64,000 bases of DNA from contig JADNRY010000087.1 in assembly GCA_015501585.1 (NCBI GenBank), forward strand, positions 124,001-188,000, in the 5' to 3' direction. The position numbers were made by a program, and so were the translations under genes. The notes under the pieces were generated by a model that worked only from the letters and a program-made list of their open reading frames with translations, made no database searches and was not told the DNA's origin. Shown one piece after another: positions 48,124 to 57,249 of this stretch (position 1 is its first letter; each line of letters starts with the position of its first letter). The stretch is from Rhodocollybia butyracea (lineage: Eukaryota > Basidiomycota > Agaricomycetes > Agaricales > Omphalotaceae).

Positions 48124-49711
48124 ATGGAAGCCTTCAACTGGGAGGCATTCTACACACAACAGCCAGTCTCTGGCTCCAGTCCTCAGTTGGTGAATGCATC
48201 TCCAGTCAGTATACCAGGCAACAGCACGAGTTCTATCCTTCTAACTCCCCCTGTGAGTTGACCTATATCTGCTCTTATCTAATTTTTAACCTTCTTGGTT
48301 CACCATAGGACGTTAATGATCCCCAGAACTCCCCATTGATATCGCAACAACTTCATAGCCCAGAAAACCATAATCATGACTCTGTTTCGACGACCTTTGG
48401 GTTGAACGGTGTACTGGATTCAAATCTGTACAGTGGTGGCCCCTTCCATCCCCCAGACACCGCATTCGTGTCCACCGACTCAGTTTTCTTCTCCTATATC
48501 TGCTCTTATCTAATTTTTAACCTTCTTGGTTCACCATAGGACGTTAATGATCCCCAGAACTCCCCATTGATATCGCAACAACTTCATAGCCCAGAAAACC
48601 ATAATCATGACTCTGTTTCGACGACCTTTGGGTTGAACGGTGTACTGGATTCAAATCTGTACAGTGGTGGCCCTTCCATCCCCCAGACACCGCATTCGTG
48701 TCCACCGACTCAGTTTTCTTCTATGTCCATTCCGATATCATCCTATCCATCTCATATAACAATTTTCGCTCTTTAATACCCACCCCTCTTTCCCGTTCGA
48801 TTTCGAGAGGTCAAAATGCACAAGACCATTTTAGACCACCTGGATCCCGTACCATCAACACGATACGCGTACCAGAGCCCTCTGAAATTCTGAATTTAAT
48901 CCTTCATATCATCTACAACATATATTGCACTTCTCGGCCGACTCTCACAGAACTCTCCACCGCGATCGGCCAGCTTTCGCTTTACGGAGTACACACAGGC
49001 TCTCAGATCAATGTTGATAGTCAAACATACGCCTTGCTAATCGCTCGTGCCCCTTTCGCACCTCTCGATGTGTATGTTCTCGCTGCGAAACGTGATCTTC
49101 GCAACGTCGCAGTCGCCACTTCTCCGCATCTACTTTCGCTTCGGCTCCCGACCATCACAGATGAGATTGCGGAGGAGATGGGCCCGAAGTACCTCCGTAA
49201 GTTGTTTTTCTTACATGTAGGTCGTCTGGATGCTTTGAAGAGGGTGAGTGCTTGAAAGGTATGGTGCCCTTGTAGCTGACCAGCGGTCGCACGGGAAGAT
49301 CTTGCTACACCCCCCGCAATCCCATACACCCATTTCCTCGTGCAGTTTTACCAACCAGCAAGCTTTGACTCGGGCTTGGGCATTAGCTTCGGCTCAACTT
49401 GTCTGGGATGCACGACCAGGTAAGGACACAGAAAACGTGACGTTTTTCGCAAACTCGACAAAAGAACGATAGATTCAAACGAACAGTCTTGACTTTATTT
49501 TTATTCTTTTCCTAGACATGTCACCTGGGTACCTGCAATCTACTTTCAGTCCTCTAGCCAATGATCTATCTTGCGACTTTTGCAAACAATATTTGCAGGG
49601 TCGCATCAGAAGACTTCTTGACGAATGGGCTGCCGTAAAGGCGAGTTTAGTGTTTCTCAAGAATATGGTCTACTACTCATTGATGTTTTCTCGCAGCGTA
49701 CAATACAATAG
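48124..49711 (+). pseudogene. BTB/POZ-domain gene, copy 1, disrupted
   Basis: Paralogue of copies 2 and 3. Exon 1 48124..48252 (MEAFNWEAFYTQQPVSGSS), then exon 2 from 48309. Exon 2 is broken by a 231-bp tandem duplication (48262..48492 and 48493..48722) that carries an intron end and stop codons into the exon; the second unit also lacks one C, shifting the frame. Downstream the BTB part is intact: STDSVFFYVHSDIILS, LIARAPFAPLDVYVLAAKRD, LRLPTITDEIAEEMGPKYLR. Exons 3 (49299..49419) and 4 (from 49516, with CDFCKQYL) follow. The last intron donor is AAG|GCGAGT where copy 3 has AAG|GTGAGT. Without one unit the gene would be in frame, so the damage is recent. It could be an assembly error. Confidence 0.75.
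48262..48722 (+). repeat. 231-bp near-perfect tandem duplication
   Basis: Units 48262..48492 and 48493..48722. By eye they differ only by one C in a C run (GGTGGCCCC versus GGTGGCCC). Each unit holds the end of intron 1 and the start of exon 2 of BTB copy 1. Confidence 0.92.
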
Positions 49712-50458
49712 GAAACAAAGGAAGCTGCTTGCGTATATTCTCGAATCGTAGCGTAGCGTATCGTTTATCCGGTGTACCTACAGGCTCGGAAACACGTTTG
49801 AGCCGTACGCGATGCCGGTGCCTTGCATGGATGTTCCAAACGCTGGGTGATTCCAGCTTTTGACGAAGTAAAGTACTTAGGTCGACTTGAACCTCTAAGT
49901 ATGCAACGAGTTCCGTCGAGTTCCCTTGTGGGACCCGGCTGTAGCTAGGAGTAGCTAGGGCGGAGCGTTGTGGAATTAAAAAATCTCTCCTGCATCTGAG
50001 CGAAAAATTCCGAGTTCAGTATAAAAGGAAATAAAAGGTGTGCCACAACCAGCTGAACGAGACCTGTAAAACATTGATAATGGCAGATTCTGGCAGTGGC
50101 TCCAAGACTGTTTGTAAAGCATTAGACGTTGAAATGGCCGCTACCCAAACTTACTAACTGTCATAGCTATAGAAGCCAACGCTTTGAAGGGGAGCGCTCT
50201 CGTGGCGAGGGGTGCACCGGTGAAATTCAAGTTCAACCCTTCGGCATCCTAATCACTTTCAATCAGAGCGAGAGAAATCCTACCAATTCTCCTCGCCTCT
50301 CGTTGCAAATGGCTGCCATGCTTGAGTCGCGAGCCTATATTCACTATCGAGGATCTGCAGACTCGGACTCTTCGAAAACCTGAGGTTGACTACGCTCTCG
50401 TTTTCACAATAATGGCATTGTCAGGATACAACTCGGACGCAGTGTAATCTTCGCCTCT
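49712..50458 (+). pseudogene. Degenerate remnant, unit 1
   Basis: After the BTB stop come GGAAACACGTTTGAGCC and related 3' flank shared with the other units. From about 50080 there is a decayed gene-like stretch: ATG GCA GAT (MADSGSGSKT), a GTTTGT donor, a CTTACTAACTGTCATAG branch/acceptor, then scattered coding-like frames with stops. Unit 2 has the matching stretch at about 53764-54137. No family recognised. Confidence 0.5.
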
Positions 50459-51153
50459 CACTACGCCAGCGTCAAAAAATATCGGGCGAAATTATCGCCG
50501 AAAGTATTGTTGTAATTACTTACCTTTTTCAATAAGAATTACGGTTGAAAAATCTTATGAAAAATACATTGTAATTGATTGTCTTTTTCTTTTGAAATTT
50601 CGCCGGTAATCTATTGTATATTTCGCTCGAAAAAGGCAATGAGATTACTTATCTATTTCCCTCGTGATTAATTAAAAATTTCGAGCGAAATTTTTACAAG
50701 GTAATAACTGGAAGTTCGGTCATGTGATGTACATCTGACAATACTTTAGGCGGATATGAGGGCAGAACTGGATGGAGGTGTAGTTATTTTATGTCTGGAG
50801 TTTTGTTCTGACGACTGGCACGGCCATACATATACAGTATCCCGTAAGTCGCGTTCAAAGACAGGAAGTGTTGTCCAATACAGATCACATGACCGAACTT
50901 CCAGTTATTACCTTGTAAAAATTTCGCTCGAAATTTTTAATTAATCACGAGGGAAATAGATAAGTAATCTCATTGCCTTTTTCGAGCGAAATATACAATA
51001 GATTACCGGCGAAATTTCAAAAGAAAAAGACAATCAATTACAATGTATTTTTCATAAGATTTTTCAACCGTAATTATTATTGAAAAAGGTAAGTAATTAC
51101 AACAATACTTTCGGCGATAATTTCGCCCGATATTTTTTGACGCTGGCGCAGTG
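50459..51153. mobile_element. CACTA-type foldback MITE, 695 bp
   Basis: Begins CACTACGCCAGCGTC and ends GACGCTGGCGCAGTG, with the CACTA-superfamily terminal signature. The inverted arms are 270 bp each (50459..50728 and 50884..51153), nearly identical, around a 155-bp centre. A 3-bp target duplication TCT flanks it (50456..50458 and 51154..51156), as expected for CACTA elements. The arms hold subterminal repeats of TTTCGAGCGAAAT type. There is no transposase. Unit 2 has the empty site at about 54061. Confidence 0.88.
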
Positions 51154-51224
51154 TCTCAGGGAAATATCCTGGACAGAAAAGTTGTTCGACCTCTCCGCGC
51201 CGTGGCTTCAAATAAGCACTCATT

Positions 51225-51450
51225 TAACTGCAACATTATAGCAAACCTATTCTCTCTCTCACCTCCATCAGATTTTACTCGCGCCCTTTCAGCTCCCTCC
51301 TGTGCAACTCGTCTCAAATACTCCTTGTTCGTCTTGAATTTCTCATGCTCTTTCCTCGGTCCTTTTAATATCTCCTCCACAGCCACGTCACATCTGCCTT
51401 GAAAGCATGATTTTTTCCCAACATACATACCCCAAAACCGTCTTATTCAC
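51225..51450 (-). pseudogene. TrpRS 3'-end fragment, unit 1
   Basis: Minus-strand fragment of the C-terminus of mitochondrial tryptophanyl-tRNA synthetase (GPRKEHEKFKTNKEYLRRVA, QEGAERARVKS), with a small deletion compared with the full-length locus at 57250. It breaks off at CTTATTCAC, the duplication junction. It is a by-product of the tandem duplication, not a gene. Confidence 0.85.
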
Positions 51451-51841
51451 ATCCTGAATGATTGTGAAGTTTGAAGCTAAACGCGTCAAGCTTTTTCTGT
51501 AAACGTTGAAGTACTTTGTCACATTTGGCTAAAGGGAGGGACATGAATGAGCTTGGCTGCGATGTTATATAGGCGATGGAATTAGACAACTGGCTGATTC
51601 AGAATCAGCGAGTACGTAAGTTATTCCCGCTTCCCGAGCTGCCCGAGCTAGGGCTCAATTTTTTTTGTTGCCTTTCGCCTGCTTTCGACTCTAGGATGCG
51701 AATTTACCCATGTCGATCCGATACAGCGAGATAATCCGTTAGTTTTTAGAGATAATACTCAGCTCCCAAAATTTCTTACACATTTTCGAATGCTATCGAA
51801 CTTTCTCAAAGTTTGACAGTGTTTGTGGGGACTCCAAAAAC

Positions 51842-51848
51842 TATAAAA
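51842..51848 (+). promoter_or_regulatory. TATA box, BTB copy 2
   Basis: TATAAAA, 110 bp before the start codon; conserved with copies 1 and 3. Confidence 0.6.
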
Positions 51849-51951
51849 CATTACAGAACACAAATGAATCGACCAGCTGTTCTCCTTTTCTATTTTATTT
51901 ACCGATCCTTGTAACTAGCAAAGGACACCCTCGTCGTGGCTCATTCCAACG

Positions 51952-53276
51952 ATGGAAGCCTTCAACTGGGAGGCATTCTACGCACAGCCAGTTTCTCCTT
52001 CCAGTTCTCAGTTGGCGAATGCATCCTCAACCAGTATACCCATCGCGGATTCTATCCTTCTAACCCCCCCTGTGAGTCGACATATATCTCTCTGCTCTTA
52101 TCTAAATCCAACATTGGTTCACCATAGACCACTAATGATCCTCAGGACTCCATCAACCTGATCTCACCATTGATATCGCAACAACCTTATATCCATGATT
52201 ATGGCTCTGTTTCGACGACCTTTGGGTTGAACGGTGTACTGGATTCAAATCTGTACAGTGGTGTCCCTTTCCATCCCCCAGACACTGTATTCCTGTCCAC
52301 CGACTCAATTTCCTTCTACGTCCATTCCGATATCATTCTCTCCATCTCGAATAACAATTTTCGCTCATTACTACCCACCCCTCTTTCCCGTTCGATTTTG
52401 ACAGGTCTAAACGCACTTGAAGGCCATTTTAGACCGCCGGGATCCCATATCATCAACACTATACGCGTACCAGAACTCTCCGAAATTCTAAACTTAATAC
52501 TTCATATCATCTACAACACATCTTGCGCTTCTCAGCCGACTCTCACAGAGCTCTCCACCGCGATCGGCCAGCTTCCCCTTTACGGAGTACACCCACGCTC
52601 TCACATTAACGCTGATAGTCAAATGTACGCCTTGCTAATCGCTCGTGCCCCTTTCGCACCTCTCGATGTGTATGCTCTCGCTGCGAAACATGATCTTCGC
52701 GATCTCGCAGTCGCCACTTCTCCACATTTACTCTCGCTTCGGCTCCCGACCATCACGGAGGATATTGCCCAGGAGATAGGCCCCAACTACCTCCGCAAGT
52801 TGTTTTTCTTACATGTAGGTCGTCTGGATGCTTTGAAAAGGGTAAGTATGCGAAATGTATGATCTTAATGCTTGTCCTCGGGGCTGACCGGCGATCACAC
52901 GAGAAGATCTTGCTACACCCCCCAAAATCCCATACACCCACTTCCTCGTGCGGTTTTACCAACGAGCAAGCTTTGACTCGTGCTTGGGCATTAGCTTCGG
53001 CTCAACTTGTCTGGGATGCACGACCAGGTAACCTCGAAAGAACGATAAATTCAACAAATTTGACTTCGTTTCGTTTTCCCTAGATATGTCACCAGCATAT
53101 TTGGAATCCATTTTCAATCCTCTAGCCAAGGATCTATCTTGCGACTTTTGCAAGCAACATCTGCAAGACCGCATTAGAAGACTTCTTGACGATTGGGCTG
53201 CCGTGAAGGTCAGTTTATGTAGTGTTTTCGAGAATAGTCTAATTATTGATATGTTTTCTCGTAGAATACAATATGA
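51952..53276 (+). CDS. BTB/POZ-domain protein, copy 2
   Basis: Five exons: 51952..52071, 52128..52841, 52907..53027, 53084..53208, 53265..53276; sum 1092 nt, 363 aa. A low-complexity N-terminus (MEAFNWEAFYAQPVSPSSSQ) precedes a BTB-like fold: DTVFLSTDSISFYVHSDIIL, NTIRVPELSEILNLILHIIY, PTLTELSTAIGQLPLYGVHP, LIARAPFAPLDVYALAAKHD. The C-terminal helical part has RAWALASAQLVWDARP and LSCDFCKQHLQDRIRRLLDD, the last with a CxxC. The final exon codes only three residues, NTI. BTB domains mediate protein dimers and Cullin-3 adaptors, but for this basidiomycete family no function is established. All introns GT-AG. Ordinary promoter with TATA box. Confidence 0.85.
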
Positions 53277-53529
53277 CAGGAAACGGAGGAAGTTGCTCGA
53301 ATCGTAAAACGTTGTTGTTTATCGGTATACGTACAGTACAGGCTTGGAAACACGTTTGAGCCATTCACATACGCATACCTTGGCATGGACATTCCAGAAT
53401 ATGATAGGAAACAGAGGAAGTTCCTCCAATCGTACGTTATTGTTTATCCTGTGTACGTACACTGTACAGGCTTGGAAACACGCTTGAGCCTTACGCATAC
53501 GCATTCCTTGCATGGATGTTGCAAAGGCT
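53272..53529 (+). repeat. Imperfect ~128-bp tandem repeat after BTB copy 2
   Basis: Two units with offset 128 bp share GGAAACxGAGGAAGTT and CAGGCTTGGAAACACG. Copies 1 and 3 have one unit. Confidence 0.6.
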
Positions 53530-53763
53530 GGATTGATGTTCCAGTTTTTGATGAAGTACTTACTTAGGTCCGAACCTGCACTATGCAACGACCATGTTCC
53601 CTTGACCCGGCTGTACTTAGCTAGGGCGGAGCCTTGTAAAATAACTATACTATAAAAGTCACTCCTGCAGCTGGCTCATCTTGGCGAATAATCCCGAGTT
53701 CAGTATAAAAGGAGATAAAAGGTGTACTAGCTGAAAGAGACTTGTAAAACAGTACAAAAGTTG

Positions 53764-54137
53764 ATAATCATTCACCGAAAAGGAAAACGGGCCAACTGGT
53801 GATGTTCAAGTTCGGCACCATGATCACTTTCGGTCCTCAGAGCGACAGGAATGTTATGTACCAATCCCCCTCGTCTCTCGTTATAATGATGGCGCCAAAG
53901 CTTGTGTCGCGAGCCCAAACGAAATGTTCATCATAGGGGATCTACAGGAGTCAAGTACTGCGACGGAATCTTCGAAAACCTGAGGGTGGCAAACTCTCGT
54001 TCTCACAGAAATGGCATTGCTGCATACAGCCAGGACGGCAGACGCAGTGTACGACAACCGTCTCTGATGAAGTGTATTAGCCTATCCTGGACCACCGCTC
54101 TAGCTGCTCGACCTCTCTTCAACAGGCCAAATAGTAA
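53764..54137 (+). pseudogene. Degenerate remnant, unit 2
   Basis: Counterpart of the remnant in unit 1 (shared CTCTTCGAAAACCTGAGG-like and AATGGCATTG blocks), with stops in all frames. It contains the uninterrupted target site (TCTCTGA at 54061) of the unit-1 MITE. Confidence 0.5.
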
Positions 54138-54857
54138 GCGCTAATTTAACTGCAACATTATAGCAAACCTATACTAGCTATTCTCTCTCACCTCCATCAT
54201 CGTAGCCTCCGATTTTACTACTCGCGCCCTTTCAGCTCCCTCTCGTCTCAAGGAGCTTCTCGTACTCCTTCCTGGTTCAACATCTTCTCCACAGTGTCAT
54301 GGCGTGGATTTGTTTTCGGTAAAGTGTCCAACAGTAGGGCACGTGTTCAAAGAGTCAAAGGGAGCCGTATGCAACAGATCAATAATAGGATGCCGAGTGA
54401 TGTCACCAAAGAGTACGCACCACTTGCGCACCTGGTGGGGTACTTAGATTAGTACTTAAGAACAATAGTAGATAGAACAAATTAATTCTCTTACGCCCCA
54501 TTCTACTGTTCATAAGTTGCAGGCCAGCAGTGACTGGATACGACTCCACGACTATTATTCACTTACATTTCCGCCACTGCTTGAGTTCCTTATACGTGCT
54601 CCACTATGCCTGCACCGCCGTCACGCTACTTGTCCCCTCATTTAATTCCACTCGACCCACTCGCCCAACGTGGTTCTCACGCAAGCCCCATATTACAATA
54701 TTACATTTCCTAATACTACACCGCTACTCGCTCTACACTTCCCGCTCCCCTTACTCTGCATTTCTCTAAACGCTCATACGGGTGACAACAGCCTCAGTCA
54801 CATCCGCCTTTAAAGCACCATGGTTTTTTTCACATATCCCGAAACCGTCTTATTCAC
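54138..54857 (-). pseudogene. TrpRS 3'-end fragment, unit 2, split by LTR
   Basis: Fragment of the TrpRS C-terminus on the minus strand, in two pieces (54138..54294 and 54792..54857), matching the uninterrupted locus at 57231-57475. The interruption is the solo LTR. Small indels show further decay. Confidence 0.8.
54295..54787. mobile_element. Solo LTR, 493 bp
   Basis: Begins TGTCATGG and ends GGTGACA (TG...CA, with matching TGTCA/TGACA ends), flanked by the direct repeat ACAG (54291..54294 and 54788..54791). It interrupts a TrpRS fragment that is continuous in units 1 and 3, so the borders are set by comparison. No internal retrotransposon sequence, so recombination between LTRs is likely. 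Copia versus gypsy cannot be told. Confidence 0.75.
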
Positions 54858-55232
54858 GTCTTCTTGAATAATCTTAAAGTTTAAAGCTAAACGCGTCAAA
54901 CTTCCGAGCTTGTACTTTGTCAAATTTGGCTAAAGGGATGGGCTTCACCGCGATGTTATAGCCCATGGCTGGACGGAGGAGATACTGATAAATCAGAATC
55001 AATTTTGGTTTGAGTACGTAAGTTATCCCTGCTAGCCCGAGCTCGGACTGATTTTTTTTCGTTGCCTTTCGCTTGCTTTCGACATTAGGATGCGAACCCA
55101 TGTCAATCCGATATACCGAGATAATCCGTCATTTTTTAGAGGCAAATACGCAGCTCCCAGATTTCTTACACATTTTCGAATGCTATCGAACTTTCTCGAG
55201 CTTTGACAGTGTTTGTGAAGACTCCCGAAAAC

Positions 55233-55239
55233 TATAAAA
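55233..55239 (+). promoter_or_regulatory. TATA box, BTB copy 3
   Basis: TATAAAA, 109 bp before the start codon; conserved with copies 1 and 2. Confidence 0.6.
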
Positions 55240-55341
55240 CACCTATAAAACAAATGAATCGACCAGCTGTTTTCCTTTTCTATTTTATTTACCGTCCCTT
55301 GTAACTAGAAAGGGACACCCTCGTCGCGGCTCATTCCAACG

Positions 55342-56712
55342 ATGGAAGCCTTCAACTGGGAAGCATTCTACACACAGCCAGTTTCTGACTCCAGTCCTCA
55401 GTCGGCGAATGCATCTCCAGCCAGTATACCAGGCAACAGCGCGAGTTCTATCCTTCTGACCCCCCCTGTGAGTCGACTATATCTCTGCTCTTTTCTAATT
55501 GTTAACCCTCTTGGTTCACCATAGGACGTTAACGATCCCCAGAACTCCCCATTGATATCGCAACAACTTCATAACCCAGAAAATCATAACCATGACTCTG
55601 TTTCGACAACGTTTGGGTTGAACGGCGTACTGGATTCAAATCTGTACAACAGTGGTGGCCCCTTCCACCCCCCAGACACCGCATTCGTGTCCACCGACTC
55701 AGTTTTCTTCTATGTCCAATCCGATATCATCCTATCCATCTCGGATAATAACTTTCACTCTTTACTACCCACCCCTCTTTCCCGTTCGATTTCGACAGGT
55801 CTAAATGCACAAGGCCATTTTAGACGACCCGGATCCCGTACCATCAACACGATACGCGTACCAGAACCCTCTGGGATTCTAAATTTAATCCTTCATATCA
55901 TCTACAACATATATTGCACTTCTCGGCCGACTCTCACAGAGCTCTCGACCGCGATCGGCCAGCTTTCACTTTACGGAGTACACGCAGGCTCTCAGATCAC
56001 TCTTGATAGTCAAATGTACGCCTTGCTAATCGCCCGTGCCCCTTTCGCACCTCTCAATGTGTATGTTCTCGCTGCGAAACATGATCTTCGCGATCTCGCA
56101 GTTGCCACCTCTCCACATTTACTCTCGTTTCAGCTCTCGACCATCACGGATGAGATTGCGCAGGAGATGGGCCCGGACTACCTCCGCCAGTTGTTTTTCT
56201 TACATTTAGGTCGTATAGATGCTTTGAAGAGGGTGAGTCCTTGAAAGTTATGATCTCAATGCTTGCTCTTAGAGTTGACCATCGATCCCACGAGAAGATT
56301 TTGCTACACCCCCCGCAATCCCACACACCCACTTCTTCGTGCAGTTTCATCAGCCAGCAAGATTTGACTCGTGCTTGGGCATTAGCTTCGGCTCAACTTG
56401 TCTGGGATGCACGACCAGGTAAGGACGCTCAGAAAATGCGACGCTTTTTTACAAACTCGAAAAAACGATAAATTCAACGGTTTATTTACTAACGGTTTTG
56501 ACTTTACTTCGCTTTCCCTAGATATGTCATCAGGGTTTTTGGAATCTACTTTCAATCCTCTGGCCAATGACCTATCTTGCGACCTTTGCAAACAACTTTT
56601 GCAGGACCGCGTTAGAAGACTTCTGGACGAATGGGCTGCCGTGAAGGTGAGTTTAGTGCTTTTCAATAGTCTAATTAATTATTGACGTGTTTCTCATTAG
56701 CGTACCATATGA
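55342..56712 (+). CDS. BTB/POZ-domain protein, copy 3
   Basis: Five exons: 55342..55467, 55525..56232, 56298..56418, 56522..56646, 56701..56712; sum 1092 nt, 363 aa, the same length as copy 2. N-terminus MEAFNWEAFYTQPVSDSSPQ. BTB-like region: TAFVSTDSVFFYVQSDIILS, NTIRVPEPSGILNLILHIIY, PTLTELSTAIGQLSLYGVHA, ARAPFAPLNVYVLAAKHDLR. Then RAWALASAQLVWDARP and NDLSCDLCKQLLQDRVRRLL. The final exon codes only RTI. All introns GT-AG with the same phases as copy 2. Intact, so copies 2 and 3 are the two potentially functional members. Function unknown. Confidence 0.85.
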
Positions 56713-57249
56713 TAGGAAACGGAGGAAGTCGCTCGAATCGTAACGCTATATTGCTTATCTGGTGTACGTACAGGCTCGGAAACACGTTTGAGCCTTACAT
56801 TGCATGGATTACTGAGGTCCGAAACTTTAGCTTCAAGTATGCAACGACCAGGTCCGAGAGAGTGACCTCATTGTGACATCATTGCAAAGCATTGCATCAG
56901 CAAAACCTGTTACTAAAAGTGTCATTGAATTCTTGAATTCTAGCAAATTGTATTGAATATCCAGCACACGGGGCTCTGGAAGCGCCTGAAGTCCTCCCCA
57001 GCTCACACAACTCAAGTTTTGCTGATGTTTCCGATTGTATGTGTGACCCCTACGGAGGGCGCCGGAGGCGCCGAGAAAAATTTGATAATCACGACTTAGC
57101 GCCTGTGACTCGGCTGATTTTTCATAAGATCCCCCAAAATTATGTGACCAGGAGTGACATTTCGGAGGCCTTGTGACCCGTGACTTACGAACTGCTTGAA
57201 ATAGTACAGTACTCACCCTTTTCTCCAGCATTAACTGCAACACTATACA
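56713..57249. other. BTB copy 3 / TrpRS spacer with a GTGACC-rich insert
   Basis: Unit 3 lacks the remnant stretch seen in units 1 and 2. Instead 56860-57190 holds several GTGACC/GTGACA motifs, a GGGCGCCGGAGGCGCC palindromic GC patch and an inverted repeat CATCAGCAAAAC/GTTTTGCTGATG (56895 and 57016). It may be a decayed DNA-transposon insert; ends and target duplication were not found. Confidence 0.4.

Larger units (their letters stand above)
47462..51450. repeat. Tandem duplication unit 1 (BTB copy 1)
   Basis: First of three direct repeat units. It starts with the shared block GAAGTTTGAAGCTAAACGCG and contains a promoter, BTB copy 1, a degenerate remnant and the 3' end of a TrpRS gene, breaking off at CTTATTCAC inside TrpRS. 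It also carries a later CACTA MITE. Boundaries are good to about 20 bp. Confidence 0.8.
51465..54857. repeat. Tandem duplication unit 2 (BTB copy 2)
   Basis: Second direct unit: block GAAGTTTGAAGCTAAACGCG, promoter, BTB copy 2, remnant, TrpRS fragment split by a solo LTR. Ends at the same TrpRS break point. Confidence 0.8.

Noticed and set aside
48253..48539. Splicing BTB copy 1 exon 1 directly to the second duplicated unit to rescue the gene
   Set aside because: The second unit lacks one C, so the frame is lost even if the first unit is skipped.
50756..50944. ORF in the centre of the MITE as a possible transposase
   Set aside because: 62 codons only, no catalytic motif, and it runs into the inverted arm; the element is non-autonomous.
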